Source: Planctomycetota bacterium (GTDB lineage Bacteria; Planctomycetota; JAJSAM01). Taken from it: DNA of 64,000 nt. The translations under genes were made by a program, and so were the position numbers. The DNA is taken from assembly GCA_024274785.1 (NCBI GenBank), contig JAJSAM010000014.1:1-64000 (forward strand), given 5' to 3'. Numbering within the stretch: the stretch's first letter is position 1; each line of letters opens with the position of its first letter. This document shows, piece after piece, positions 9,212-18,625 of this stretch. The notes below the pieces were generated by a model. That model saw nothing but the letters and a program-made list of their open reading frames with translations. It did no database searches and was not told the DNA's origin.

Positions 9212-10753
9212 ATGAAACGCCTGTTGTTGTTCGCTGTTGTGCTTTCGCTGCTCGTCGGCTACGTCGTCGTCGACCAGTTCCCGTTGGCGCGGGCGCAGGA
9301 TGCCGCGACGCCGAAAACGAAGATGAAGATGAAGACCCGGGTGCCCGAGGGAGTCGAGACGCCGGACACGCTGGAAACCCCCATCGGCACCCTGACCTCG
9401 ATCGACGGCGTGCCCGATGCGGGAACCACGCAACTCGTCTACGACAACCTGGACTTCCAGCGCGCCACCCAGGCTTTCCTGACGACCCTGCCGATCGCGT
9501 CGCTCTACGGGATGAAGAAGGGCTACTCCGGGTTCGGGCCCGCCAACACGACCGTGCTTCTCTTCGAAGACCTCATGGACTCCAGGGCCCTGTGGCTCAC
9601 GGCGAACACGGTCTCCGTCTACATGGCCTGCTGGATGGAACTCGGCGACGAACCCATGGTCATCGAGACTCCGCCCAACGTCCTCGGCTTCGTCGATGAC
9701 GCCTGGTTCCAGTTCGTGGTGGACTTCGGCAACGCCGGTCCGGACCGGGGGAAGGGCGGCAAGTTCCTGATCCTCCCGCCTGGTTATGACGGCGACGTGC
9801 CGGAGGGCTACTACGTGGCCCGCACCACGACCAACGGCAACTGGGTGGTCTGGCGTGGATTCCAGGTCGACGGCTCGCCAAAGCCGGCGATCGATGCGAC
9901 CAGGAAGCTGTTCCGCATGTACCCGCTGTCGAAGAAAGACAACCCGCCGGAGCTGAACTTCGTCAATGTCTCCGGCAAGTATCACAACACCATCCACCGC
10001 ATGGACTTCGGCTACTGGGAAGAGATCAACGAGACCATCCAGGCCGAACCGCTCGAGGGCCTGAACCCCGAAACCCGCGGCCTGCTCGCGTCCATCGGCA
10101 TCGAGAAAGGGAAGCCCTTCGATCCCGATGCGCGGATGAAGACGATCCTCACCGAGGCGGCCAAGGTCGGCTCCGTCACGGCCCGAGCCCTTGCGGCCCG
10201 CCCGAGGGACCAGCGCTTCTACCTCTACCCCGGCAAGCGGGTCTGGACGAACCCATTCATCGAGGGTCGCTACGACTTCCTGCTCAACGGCGCCCGCCTG
10301 CTCGATTCCCGCGTCTACATGCACTTCTACGCCACGGGAATCACGCCCGCGATGGCGATCAAGAACGTGGGAAAAGGGTCGCAATACGCTATCGCCTACC
10401 TGGACAACGAGGGCAACTCGCTGGACGGCAGCAAGACCTACCGGATTCACCTGCCGCCGAACGTGCCCGCCAGGGACTTCTGGTCTTTCACGCTGTATGA
10501 CAACCAGACGCGCTCCATGCTCCAGACCGATCAGCGACTCCCGGGGCTCGATAACAACAAGCCGGACATGAAGCAGAACGCCGATGGCTCCTACGACATC
10601 TACTTCAGCCCGACGCCGCCCGAAGGCTTCGAGAACAACTGGATCCAGACCGTTCCGGGTAAAGGGTGGAACACCATCTTCCGGCTCTACGGCCCCATGC
10701 AGGCCTTCTACGACAGGACCTGGATGCCGGGCGATCCGGAAATCGTGAAGTAG
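9212..10753 (+). CDS. Secreted DUF1254/DUF1214 protein
   Basis: A 513-residue exported protein. ATG 9212 has AGGAGA upstream and begins a signal peptide (MKRLLLFAVVLSLLVGYVVV). The N-terminal half is DUF1254 (TPDTLETPIGTL, QLVYDNLDFQRATQAFLTTLP, MELGDEPMVIETPP). The C-terminal half is DUF1214 (RYDFLLNGA, YRIHLPPNVPARDFWSFTLYD, then NNWIQTVPGKGWNTIFRLYGP). The order and length are typical of full-length family members. Function is not established for the family; it is probably periplasmic. The acid-phosphatase lipoprotein gene follows after 80 bases on the same strand. Confidence 0.88.
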   Translation: MKRLLLFAVVLSLLVGYVVVDQFPLARAQDAATPKTKMKMKTRVPEGVETPDTLETPIGTLTSIDGVPDAGTTQLVYDNLDFQRATQAFLTTLPIASLYGMKKGYSGFGPANTTVLLFEDLMDSRALWLTANTVSVYMACWMELGDEPMVIETPPNVLGFVDDAWFQFVVDFGNAGPDRGKGGKFLILPPGYDGDVPEGYYVARTTTNGNWVVWRGFQVDGSPKPAIDATRKLFRMYPLSKKDNPPELNFVNVSGKYHNTIHRMDFGYWEEINETIQAEPLEGLNPETRGLLASIGIEKGKPFDPDARMKTILTEAAKVGSVTARALAARPRDQRFYLYPGKRVWTNPFIEGRYDFLLNGARLLDSRVYMHFYATGITPAMAIKNVGKGSQYAIAYLDNEGNSLDGSKTYRIHLPPNVPARDFWSFTLYDNQTRSMLQTDQRLPGLDNNKPDMKQNADGSYDIYFSPTPPEGFENNWIQTVPGKGWNTIFRLYGPMQAFYDRTWMPGDPEIVK

Positions 10754-10833
10754 CCGCTTCCGGCCGGGGGTGGCGAATGCGGTCACTCCCGGTCTGCGGC
10801 ATGACCTCGAGTTCTGAAGGAAGGTGTGGAGAG

Positions 10834-11610
10834 ATGCGCATGAACACGCTGAAGTCTCATGTGGCTCTGACCCTCCTGCTGGCCCTGTCCCTCACGGCGT
10901 GTGCAAGCACCGGCGCCGCCGGCCTCCCCCCCGACGTGGGCGAGGTGATGCACGGCTACCTGAACGGTTACCTGGCGGCCGATGATCGCCCCGACAGCCT
11001 GGCCATTCTTCCCCCTCCGCCGAAGCCCGGCTCGGCCGCGCAGGCCCGTGACGAGGAAGTGGCTCGCACCACCTTCGCCCTTCGCGGCGGCGAGCGTTGG
11101 GACCGGGCCATGCAAGACGCCGTCCTGCGGTTTCCCGACGCCGCGGAACGTTTCGAGGAGGCGATCGGGTTCGCCGTCACCGAAAAGGACACGCCGTGGA
11201 TCTACCATGTGCTCCGGCGCACGCTGGCGGATGCCGGGCTCTCCACGGAGAGCGCCAAGAAACACTACCGGCGGCCTCGCCCGTTCATGGTCAACGGCCA
11301 GCCCATGGGTGTCCCCGACGCTGACGAAGAGTCCTACCGGAAGGACGGGTCCTATCCCTCCGGTCACACCGCGGCCGGCTTCGTCTGGGCCCTGGTTCTC
11401 GCTGAATTGGTCCCCGAACGTGCGGATCAGATCATCCGTCGCGGGTTGGAGTTCGGTCGAAGCCGCACGGTTCTCAACGTCCACTGGCAAAGCGACGTGG
11501 AAGCGGGCTACATCATGGGCTCGGCAACCTTCGCCCGTCTTGCCTCGAACGAGGAGTTCCGCCACGACATGGAAATGGCGAAGCGCGAGGTGCGGTCGAT
11601 CCGTAAGTGA
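10834..11610 (+). CDS. PAP2-type class A acid phosphatase lipoprotein
   Basis: A 258-residue lipoprotein (lipobox LTAC). The vanadium-haloperoxidase/PAP2 active-site motifs are all present: KKHYRRPRPF (motif 1), GSYPSGHTAAGF (motif 2) and SRTVLNVHWQSDVEAG (motif 3, with the His and Asp). This is the PhoN-like class A non-specific acid phosphatase arrangement, releasing phosphate from monoesters in the periplasm. The start at ATG 10834 follows AAGGTGTGGAG. It may share a transcript with the DUF1254 gene upstream. Confidence 0.88.
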   Translation: MRMNTLKSHVALTLLLALSLTACASTGAAGLPPDVGEVMHGYLNGYLAADDRPDSLAILPPPPKPGSAAQARDEEVARTTFALRGGERWDRAMQDAVLRFPDAAERFEEAIGFAVTEKDTPWIYHVLRRTLADAGLSTESAKKHYRRPRPFMVNGQPMGVPDADEESYRKDGSYPSGHTAAGFVWALVLAELVPERADQIIRRGLEFGRSRTVLNVHWQSDVEAGYIMGSATFARLASNEEFRHDMEMAKREVRSIRK

Positions 11611-11711
11611 AGGGGGACTGCGTGCGGGTTTTCCGGCACGGGCGTGACCACCGCGGACGGTGTCGCCTTGTGGCTGGTCGAGACGGCGCTCGACCCTCCG
11701 ATCCGATCGGA

Positions 11712-11745
11712 CTCCGACACTCAACCTGAGTCAGCTTGATACCCC
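11712..11745 (+). repeat. Short palindromic repeat C, copy 1
   Basis: CTCCGACACTCAACCTGAGT followed by CAGCTTGATACCCC. It contains the inverted repeat ACTCA/TGAGT. Similar copies lie at 35886-35907 and, on the opposite strand, at 59123-59156. It sits about 100 bases downstream of the acid phosphatase stop. Confidence 0.55.
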
Positions 11746-11781
11746 TCGCCGCTCACAGGTTGCTTCAGCCTGCGAACGCCT

Positions 11782-11860
11782 CGGCGAGACTCCCGGACCG
11801 CCGGCACAGTCGCCCGGAGGTCGACCCTCCATTGCGGCCGGGCCGCGCTGTGGGGCCACA
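11782..11860 (+). repeat. Dispersed repeat B, copy 3
   Basis: CTCCCGGACCGCCGGCACAG, CGCCCGGAGGTCGACCCTCC and GGCCGGGCCGCGCTGTGGGG match copy 2 almost base for base. It ends 6 bases before the stop codon of the convergent esterase gene. Confidence 0.8.
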
Positions 11861-11865
11861 AACGA

Positions 11866-13098
11866 CTACTCCCACTCCTCCGTCCCCTTGAGCAGCCGGC
11901 GGTGTTTCTTCGCGACGGCCTTGTCCTTCCGATATGCCGCGAGCATCGCCTTCGCCCTCCCGACGCTCTCGCCATCCGCGACGTAGCAGTCCTCCCGGAT
12001 GGCCAGGCACGCCTTGATCGCGCCCTTCACGTCATCGATGTCTCTCGCGGCCTCGGCCCGGCCCCAGAGTTCGTCGGCCGCCTCGTTCTGCGTCGTGACC
12101 CGTTTGTCGAACGCCGCCTTCACCTCGGCGCAAAACGGGACGCCTTCGAACTTCTGGAAGTAGACCCGCCAGTCCGGGAGCCACCTGGAGTTCCGGTCGG
12201 CATCGATGGCGCGCTTCACCTTCTTGCCGTCCTTTTCCGCGGCCTTTTCGATCTTCTTCAACGTGCTCACCACGGTCTTCCAGAACTTCTCCCGGCCGCT
12301 CTCCTCCTCCTTGATCTCACTGAGGGCCCAGTAAGCCCGGGCGGGCTTCCCGCCGTTGAAGAGCTTCATGCCGTACTCGTAGTAGTCCTTCGGCGTCTGC
12401 AGCACCTCGGCATTCTCATCGAGCCAGTCGAGCGCGGCCTGCACCGCGGCCTGGTCGATGCGATGCCCCAGCCCGGGGACACTTCGAAAGAAGAGCTTCT
12501 TCTTCCAGCCGGCCTTCCGGAAAGCGTCCCGCGTCCTGGTCGCGTTGTCGAAGGGGACCGTGCCGTCGGCTTCGCCATGGACGATCGCGACGGCGAACTT
12601 GTCCGCGTCCTCCTTTCTCGCGAGGGCCGGATTGGGGAGGCCGCCCCCCACGCAGAGATAGCCGGCGAACCGATCGGTGTGGGAGAGCCCGAAACCGAAG
12701 GTGAAAAACCCGCCGCGCGAAAACCCGCCGATGAAGGTCCGGCGCACGGTATAGGCCTGCTGGACCTGGTCGAGCACGTCCATCACCCGGGCCTCCTCGT
12801 CCATCTGCCAGGAGCCGTTCGCGCGGGCGTCGGGGATGGCCACGATCCAGTCGGGCTTGAAGTTGCGGCTCTTCAGGCCACGGGCCGCGTTGGCGTGGTT
12901 GTCGCCGGCGCCGTGCAGCCAGAAGAGCAGCGTGGCGCCCTTCTTCCGGTCATAGGACTTCGGGACGATCAGGGTGTAGGTCGCGCCTTTCGGGGCGGTG
13001 AGCACGAAATCCCCCGTCTCGTGATCCGGCTGGGCCAGGAGCGGCGCGGCGATCAGCAGGGCGAGGGCGAGGGCGAGAACGGTCCAGGCGGTCTTCAT
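11866..13098 (-). CDS. Secreted alpha/beta hydrolase (PHB-depolymerase/esterase-like)
   Basis: A 410-residue exported hydrolase. After a signal peptide (MKTAWTVLALALALLIAAPL) comes an alpha/beta-hydrolase domain: oxyanion region LLFWLHGAGDN, nucleophile elbow GFSRGG (Ser), acid VHGEADGTVPF (Asp) and GLGHR (His). This resembles LpqC/feruloyl-esterase or polyhydroxybutyrate depolymerase-type esterases. The last ~150 residues form a helical, Lys-rich extension (EIKEEESGREKFWKTVVSTL) unlike the core enzymes, possibly a protein-binding tail. Substrate unknown. A second member of this broad family is encoded at 46864-48192. Confidence 0.8.
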   Translation of the reverse strand: MKTAWTVLALALALLIAAPLLAQPDHETGDFVLTAPKGATYTLIVPKSYDRKKGATLLFWLHGAGDNHANAARGLKSRNFKPDWIVAIPDARANGSWQMDEEARVMDVLDQVQQAYTVRRTFIGGFSRGGFFTFGFGLSHTDRFAGYLCVGGGLPNPALARKEDADKFAVAIVHGEADGTVPFDNATRTRDAFRKAGWKKKLFFRSVPGLGHRIDQAAVQAALDWLDENAEVLQTPKDYYEYGMKLFNGGKPARAYWALSEIKEEESGREKFWKTVVSTLKKIEKAAEKDGKKVKRAIDADRNSRWLPDWRVYFQKFEGVPFCAEVKAAFDKRVTTQNEAADELWGRAEAARDIDDVKGAIKACLAIREDCYVADGESVGRAKAMLAAYRKDKAVAKKHRRLLKGTEEWE

Positions 13099-13282
13099 GG
13101 CTCCTCCACGACGTCAAGTCGCTGCCTGATGCTCCAGACGATCCGATGATACCGGGCCAGGATCGTTTTTTCGGACTCCGCTGGTGTGATCGCCCCGCGG
13201 CTTCCACAGTGGGGGAAGTCCCTTCACCCGTTTTCGAAGCGGGTGTTCCTGGTACTTCTTGCGATTGAGCCGCAGACTCCAA

Positions 13283-13377
13283 GGGTCCGTCTGGAAAGAA
13301 CTGCTGCATTCGAGGGCCGCTGTATCCCGCCCGGCGGCGCTCTCGGTGCAACGGCGCACCTCTTTCCAGGTGAGGCC
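13283..13377 (+). repeat. MITE-like repeat A, copy 1 (internally deleted)
   Basis: Begins GGGTCCGTCTGGAAAG and ends CTTTCCAGGTGAGGCC, matching the ends of the 163-bp copies, but about 68 internal bases are missing. It lies in the 310-base gap between the divergent esterase and nitroreductase genes. No other gene is seen in the gap. Confidence 0.8.
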
Positions 13378-13409
13378 GAAGTTCATCCGAGAGACGAGAG
13401 GAGTTCCCG

Positions 13410-14015
13410 ATGGAAACCTTCGAAGCAATCCACGCGCGCCGTTCCATCAAGGCGTTCGATCCGGAGCACCGGTTTACCGAGGAAGAAGAGAAGAGGCTGC
13501 TCTTCGCGGCCATCCAGGCGCCGACCAGCTTCAACATCCAGCACTGGCGGTTCGTGGTGGTCAGGGATCCGGCGTTGCGCCAACGGATTCGTACCGAGTT
13601 CGGCAACGACCAGGCGCAGATGACCGACGCGTCCCTGCTGGTCGTCGTGGCGGCGGACGTGATGGCCTGGCGAAAGGAGCCGGCCCGCTATTGGAAGAAC
13701 GCGCCGGATGAGGTCGCGGAGTTGCTGACCAACTGGATCGCCCCCTTCCACGAGGGCCGGGAGTGGCTGCAGCGGGACGAGGCGCAGCGCTCGATCGGCA
13801 TGGCGATGCAGAACCTGATGCTGGCCGCGAAGGCGATGGGCTACGACTCCTGCCCGATGATCGGATTCGACATCGAGCAGGTGGCCGAATTGATCAAGCT
13901 GCCCGAAGATCACGTCATGGGGCCCATGGTGGCCATCGGCAAGGGGACGAAGGAACCCTGGCCGAAGCCGGGGCAGCTCACGCTCGACGAGGTCGTATTC
14001 GAAGATACCTTCTGA
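13410..14015 (+). CDS. Nitroreductase family protein
   Basis: A 201-residue protein of the usual nitroreductase length. The N-terminus METFEAIHARRSIKAFDPEH carries the RRSI/K FMN-phosphate-binding motif, followed by APTSFNIQHWRFVVV (flavin/NAD(P)H pocket) and, later, SIGMAMQNLMLAAKAMGYDS. Members are FMN enzymes using NAD(P)H to reduce quinones, nitro compounds or flavins; the substrate here is unknown. The start has GAGAGGAG a few bases upstream. Cytoplasmic and monocistronic. Confidence 0.88.
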   Translation: METFEAIHARRSIKAFDPEHRFTEEEEKRLLFAAIQAPTSFNIQHWRFVVVRDPALRQRIRTEFGNDQAQMTDASLLVVVAADVMAWRKEPARYWKNAPDEVAELLTNWIAPFHEGREWLQRDEAQRSIGMAMQNLMLAAKAMGYDSCPMIGFDIEQVAELIKLPEDHVMGPMVAIGKGTKEPWPKPGQLTLDEVVFEDTF

Positions 14016-14045
14016 TTCGCCCCGGGCTCGGCGAGGCGGTCCCCT

Positions 14046-14435
14046 TCATCTCACCGGAGTCCGGAGATCCGCTCCCGGGATCAGACCATCGGATCCGCCG
14101 TTTCTCGAACAGCCCGAACAAGAGCAGCACCCCGCCGTGAAAAGCGGGATGACGATCCAGGGGGAGACCCCGAGGATTCCGGGCCGCGTGATCTTGCCGA
14201 GGCTGCCCCAGGTCAGGGCCGTGGACTTCAGGGCCGGGTACGCGTTGCCCTCGACGTGTCCGGGCGCCACCGCTTTTTCGATCGGCCCCGCCGAGCGAAC
14301 GAAGGTGGTGGATGCGCCGAGGAGCTTCGGATTCTCGAGGATCTTTGTCGTCACCACGACGGATACGATGGCCAGCACCCCGACGAGAGCGCCGGCGAGG
14401 CAGGAGCGCACGACGCGGGAGCAGTCAAGATCCAC
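14046..14435 (-). pseudogene. Small membrane protein with C-terminal frameshift, unknown function
   Basis: The start MDLDCSRVVRSCLAGALVG, with one membrane segment (LVGVLAIVSVVVTTKIL), a soluble loop and WIVIPLFTAG as the start of a second segment, looks genuinely coding. At about 14125 the frame goes out of phase in a run of G. In the shifted frame the second helix continues naturally as VLLLFGLFEKRRIRW, so one base appears to be missing. Family not recognised. Bases 14436-14571 hold nothing identifiable. Confidence 0.5.
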
Positions 14436-14571
14436 CCTCGCTCGTGGCCGGCTCGATGGTCACGGCTGTCACTCCGGTCTCCGTTCGTCTTCCCGGCGGC
14501 CACGATGATCATTCGTCCCCGATTGTGTCAATTCTCACGGGCACTGCCCGTCCCTCCGATGGGGACCCGGA

Positions 14572-15693
14572 TCACCCGTCGTCTGCGCCTCTCTCCTGCG
14601 CCCACCGCCACGCGGCGATCGTCCTCCTGGCACAGTCTTCCCAGGTGAACAGGCGCGCTCTTTCCCGCCCCCTGCGGACGAAATCCCGGTGGATTCGTTC
14701 GTCCGTCAGCAGCGTGGCCAGACCATCCGTGAGAGAAGAACCGGAGTGCGGGTTCACGAGGAGCGCCGCATCGCCCGCGGTCTCCTTCATCGCCCCGAGA
14801 TCGGAAGTGAGGACTGCTCTGCCGGCGGCCATCCCCTCCATCACCGGAAGCCCGAAACCCTCCCAGAACGACGGGTAGGCGATGATGCTCGCCGCGGCGA
14901 TCTCGGACGCCAGTTCCTCCTCACCGAGAGCGCCTCTCCAGGTGATCCGGGAAGCGAACTTCGACTGCGCCAGCGCCCGCTGGAAGTCATTGTCCAGCCA
15001 ACCGGAACGCCCCACGAACACCAGGCTCGCCTCGGGAACGCTTTCGGCCACGCTCTCGAACGCCCGCAGCAGACCGAGCTGGTTCTTGCGGGGCTCCAGG
15101 GTTCCGACGCAGAGGACTCTCCGCGCCGGAAATGCCGCCGATGCGAATTCGAAGAAGCGCCGATCCGCGGCGAGGGGCGTGACGAAGACGGAGCTCTCAT
15201 CGACGTCATAGTGATCGAGAAGATCGCGCCTGCTGGTTTCCGATACGGCCACCACCGCGCTCGATGCCGCCAGCTCCCGGTCGACGAAGCGGCGCAGCGC
15301 CCCGGGAACGCCCGGCGGGAACCAATCCGGATTCCTCAGAAAAGCGAGATCGTGCAGGGTGAAGGTGGAGCATGGACAACGCCGGGGGAGGTGTACGTAA
15401 TCCGTGGAGTGGAGAAGATCGAGCTCCCCCGTCCAGTACTCCACCGAAAGAAGCCGGAGCGAGCCCAGGAGCTGAAGCAATCGCCCGGGAAAGCGGGAGC
15501 GCGAAAGGTGGCTCGCGCGGATCTCCGGTGGCAGAGGCAACAGCCCCTTGTTCCTCCAGAACACCGAGAACAGCGAAAGCTCGAGGCCGAGTTCCGGAGC
15601 GAGAGAATCGAGGGCGACCGCCAGATTTCGAGTGTAGCGGGAGATCCCACTCTGCCCGAGGACGGCCGGGCGGAAATCGAGCCCCACTCTCAT
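14572..15693 (-). CDS. Family 4-type glycosyltransferase (GT-B)
   Basis: A 373-residue cytoplasmic glycosyltransferase. The N-terminal Rossmann domain starts MRVGLDFRPAVLGQSGISRY with the Gly-rich acceptor loop. The hinge has FTLHDLAFLRNPDWFP and VVAVSETSRRDLL. The donor domain has VLCVGTLEPRKN and the EX7E motif region PSFWEGFGLPVMEGMAAGRAV. The family transfers sugars from nucleotide donors in polysaccharide or lipopolysaccharide synthesis. The start is set at ATG 15693 because GGAGGGTGG immediately precedes it. No other polysaccharide genes are adjacent. Confidence 0.9.
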   Translation of the reverse strand: MRVGLDFRPAVLGQSGISRYTRNLAVALDSLAPELGLELSLFSVFWRNKGLLPLPPEIRASHLSRSRFPGRLLQLLGSLRLLSVEYWTGELDLLHSTDYVHLPRRCPCSTFTLHDLAFLRNPDWFPPGVPGALRRFVDRELAASSAVVAVSETSRRDLLDHYDVDESSVFVTPLAADRRFFEFASAAFPARRVLCVGTLEPRKNQLGLLRAFESVAESVPEASLVFVGRSGWLDNDFQRALAQSKFASRITWRGALGEEELASEIAAASIIAYPSFWEGFGLPVMEGMAAGRAVLTSDLGAMKETAGDAALLVNPHSGSSLTDGLATLLTDERIHRDFVRRGRERARLFTWEDCARRTIAAWRWAQERGADDG

Positions 15694-15835
15694 CCACCCT
15701 CCTTCGACAGTTCCCATGGACCTTCGTACCGAACCGGGGGAATCCGGCGGCTGCAACTCATACCACGGAGTCCCCGTCGGCGGGAACGTCCGGATCCGGG
15801 AGTATCGCGCATCCGGTGCCCGGGCGGGGGGGCGA

Positions 15836-18595
15836 CTACCGCGCCGATGGGACCATGACGAACTTTCCGCCGTTGTCTTCGGCCAGGCGGCGCAGGAAAC
15901 GGTCGTTGGTCTCCTGGCTGCCGAAGGTGATCACGTTGAAGTGCATCCGGGCGAAGCGGTTTCGCTCCTCGAACCAGGAACGGAGGACATCCGGTTCGGT
16001 GATGTCGCCCACCGTCGGCTTGCCGTCGGTGAGGAAGAACACGGTGTCGGGCGTGTCCTTGAATCCCCCGGAGGGATCCTCGCCCTTTTTCTCATCGAGC
16101 AGGAGGCGAAGCGCATCCACGTAGTTCGTGCGATAGAGCTGCCGGCCGAAGTTGCCTCTCGGCTGCTCCGCCGTGATTCGGCTGAGCGCGGACACCACGT
16201 TGTTCTTCGAGGCCGGCGCCATCGATGACTGCCAACTGCCGGCCACGGTCCGGAAGAAGATCACGTTGAACCGGGTCCGGGGATCGAGGGACGTGAGGCT
16301 CGCTTCGATCTCCCGCTTCGCCAGGTCCGTCTTGCGGGCGCGGGCGGGGTAGCCGCGGCGGTGGCGCCTGATCCAATCCGGATCGAGTTCGATCTCATAG
16401 ACCATCGAAGCCGAAGTGTCGACGACGTAGCACACTCCGCGGGAGTACACGCGGATGCCGTAATAGGTCGGCGGCTCGCCGTAAGTGTGCTCGCCGGCCG
16501 GGGCTTTCTTCGCCTCGCCGGGGTTCGCGGGGATTCCACCGGCGCGCTCCACCTCCTTCACCCACCAGGCGCGCCAGAGCTTCGGGTCGTTCCCGAGATC
16601 GTCCCTCGTGATCTTCTTCAGCGCCCGCCGGATGTCCTGGCGGATCCGGCCGGTCTCGATCTCCATCCTCGCGATGAGAGGCTCGACCCCGCGCATATCG
16701 CCAAGGGCGCCGAGGGAATCCGCCGCAGCGGAGCGAACTTGCCAGTGGGGCGATGAGAGTCCCCTGGAAACCGGCTCCCAGGCGAAGGCCGCGCGGCTGC
16801 CGAACATGGCGAGCGAATCCATCGCCATCAGGCGGACTTTGGGGGAGCGATCCTTCGCCAGCGTCGCCATGTCGCGGAGGGCCGGCTCGTACCGGAGGCG
16901 CGCCAGCGCACGGGCGGCGTGCGCGCGAACGAGCCAGTTGCCGTTGGTGAGCAACGGGAGCAGGGCCGCACCGGCGGTCCGGTCGCCGTGGTCGCCGAGG
17001 ATGCGGGCCAGGTTCGCCAGGACCAGGCTTTGCGAACTCCTGAGTCCGCTCGTCCGAAGCCACTGCCGGACCTGCGGATCGGTGCAACGCGAAAGGGTGA
17101 GCACGGCTGTCTCGCGGACCAGTTCGCTCTCGTGCGCCAAGAGGGGCAGCAGGGTCGCCGCGGTCAGCGGGTCGCGCGTGGATTCCAGCGCGCGGATCCG
17201 GGCGGCGAGCGTGTTCGGATCCGTCTCCGCCCGGATCTCCGCCCGTTCCTTCGCTTCGGGCGCGTCGGGCCGCACCGCATCGATCTCCTTCGGCGTCGGG
17301 GCGATGGACTCCCGCTTGCCGGTGATCCGATCCGCCCAACGGGCCTGCAACTCCTCCGGACTGCAGCCGAAGGCGTCTTTCAGGGCCGCTCGCTGCTCCC
17401 GCCCCAGACGGAGCGAGGCCAGGAAGGCGAGGAACGGCTTGCGATCCTCGGCGAGGAACAGCTCGAACCAGGACCAGGCGCGCAGGTGCATCTCGAGGTC
17501 GAGTCCGCCGAGGGTGTTCACGTCGAAGATCCGCTGGATGGGATGGGCCTTCGGTCGGCGTGCGATGACCCGGAGCATTTTCGGCCACTGCTCTCCACTG
17601 TGCCGGACCTCCCGGCCTTCACCGGCGCAGAAGTTCGCCATCTCCTTCAGGTTTTCGGGGTTCCGGGAGAGCCAGTGCCCGATCCCGGCGTAGGCCCAGC
17701 GCGGCAGAAACTCGTTGCGTCCGTCCACCTTCTTCCAGCAGGAGAGCAGGAGGTGCCCGATCAGGTGGCGCATCTGGAGGTGCAGCCAATGGTCCTCGCC
17801 GTACTTCTGCCTGCTGATCGCCAGGCCGTTGTAGGCGTAGCCGCCCGCGATTCGCTTCACATCGCCGCCGTAGATGAGTTCCGGTTCGGGATGGCCGAAA
17901 CCGGCCAGCGCCACCTCTTCCTTCAGGGACTGCTTCTCGAGCAGGTAGATGGCGCTCGGCCGTGGTCCGTAAAGCCCTTCGCCGAACGTCTCGACGAACT
18001 CCTGTCTCGCGATCTCGGCCCGCTGGATGAAGAAGTGGGCGATCTCGTGCATGCCCATGAACCGCTTCTCCGCCTCCTGGGTGCGGATCCTGAGCTTGCG
18101 GATGTCGGTCACGAGGTAGAAGTGCGGGCTCTCCACCAGGATGAACTTCCGCCGCGGCCCCAGGAGCTTCCGTTCGATCTCCACCTGCCTGCGGATCCGG
18201 GCCAGGCCCTCCGTGTCCCAGGCCTGGCCCTTTGTCCCGCAGGACGGGCAATGCTCCGGGTGGGGGTTCCTGCAGGCGCACTTGCCGGAGAGTCGCGCGC
18301 TGCAGGAGAGCTTCCAGGAGGCCGCGTGCCGGCGGAGGAAGCACTCCAACTTGTGGTTTTGAAGACAGGTTCGGTCCCAATCGCGGGGGAACCGTCGGTC
18401 GCAGGAACCGCGTTTCGCCCGGCATTGCGGGCAGTGGCAGGGGTCGTCCGCCGGATCGACCGGGGCCAGCAGGTAGTGATAGCAGGCCTGGCCGTCCTTG
18501 CAGGTGCATCTCGGAGGCGATGCGACAGCGGGGCCGATGGTCAGCAGGAACAGCAGGGCGAAGGTGAGTGCGGGGGGGCTGAATCTTCGGGCCAT
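15836..18595 (-). CDS. Secreted Cys-rich / HEAT-repeat / VWA-domain protein
   Basis: A 919-residue exported protein. Signal peptide (ALTFALLFLLTIGPAVA), then a cysteine-rich region (about residues 28-130) with CTCKDG, CHCPQC, CACRNPHPEHCPSCG, likely metal-binding. Residues ~150-420 resemble the putative peptidase-like domains of planctomycete secreted proteins (MGMHEIAHFFIQ), without a clear HExxH. Residues ~480-680 are HEAT repeats. The C-terminal ~230 residues are a von Willebrand A domain with the MIDAS motif DTSASM and FFLTDGKPTVGD. The protein probably assembles on or outside the cell surface via metal-dependent adhesion. It reads as one intact gene, unlike several neighbours. Confidence 0.85.
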   Translation of the reverse strand: MARRFSPPALTFALLFLLTIGPAVASPPRCTCKDGQACYHYLLAPVDPADDPCHCPQCRAKRGSCDRRFPRDWDRTCLQNHKLECFLRRHAASWKLSCSARLSGKCACRNPHPEHCPSCGTKGQAWDTEGLARIRRQVEIERKLLGPRRKFILVESPHFYLVTDIRKLRIRTQEAEKRFMGMHEIAHFFIQRAEIARQEFVETFGEGLYGPRPSAIYLLEKQSLKEEVALAGFGHPEPELIYGGDVKRIAGGYAYNGLAISRQKYGEDHWLHLQMRHLIGHLLLSCWKKVDGRNEFLPRWAYAGIGHWLSRNPENLKEMANFCAGEGREVRHSGEQWPKMLRVIARRPKAHPIQRIFDVNTLGGLDLEMHLRAWSWFELFLAEDRKPFLAFLASLRLGREQRAALKDAFGCSPEELQARWADRITGKRESIAPTPKEIDAVRPDAPEAKERAEIRAETDPNTLAARIRALESTRDPLTAATLLPLLAHESELVRETAVLTLSRCTDPQVRQWLRTSGLRSSQSLVLANLARILGDHGDRTAGAALLPLLTNGNWLVRAHAARALARLRYEPALRDMATLAKDRSPKVRLMAMDSLAMFGSRAAFAWEPVSRGLSSPHWQVRSAAADSLGALGDMRGVEPLIARMEIETGRIRQDIRRALKKITRDDLGNDPKLWRAWWVKEVERAGGIPANPGEAKKAPAGEHTYGEPPTYYGIRVYSRGVCYVVDTSASMVYEIELDPDWIRRHRRGYPARARKTDLAKREIEASLTSLDPRTRFNVIFFRTVAGSWQSSMAPASKNNVVSALSRITAEQPRGNFGRQLYRTNYVDALRLLLDEKKGEDPSGGFKDTPDTVFFLTDGKPTVGDITEPDVLRSWFEERNRFARMHFNVITFGSQETNDRFLRRLAEDNGGKFVMVPSAR

Positions 18596-18625
18596 CCCAC
18601 CATCATATCGAACTCGGCGGCGGCC

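Noticed and set aside
9089-10786. 565-codon minus-strand open frame
   Set aside because: It lies opposite the DUF1254/DUF1214 gene, which has clear domain motifs and a signal peptide; the reverse frame looks like Arg/Val/Gly-rich shadow.
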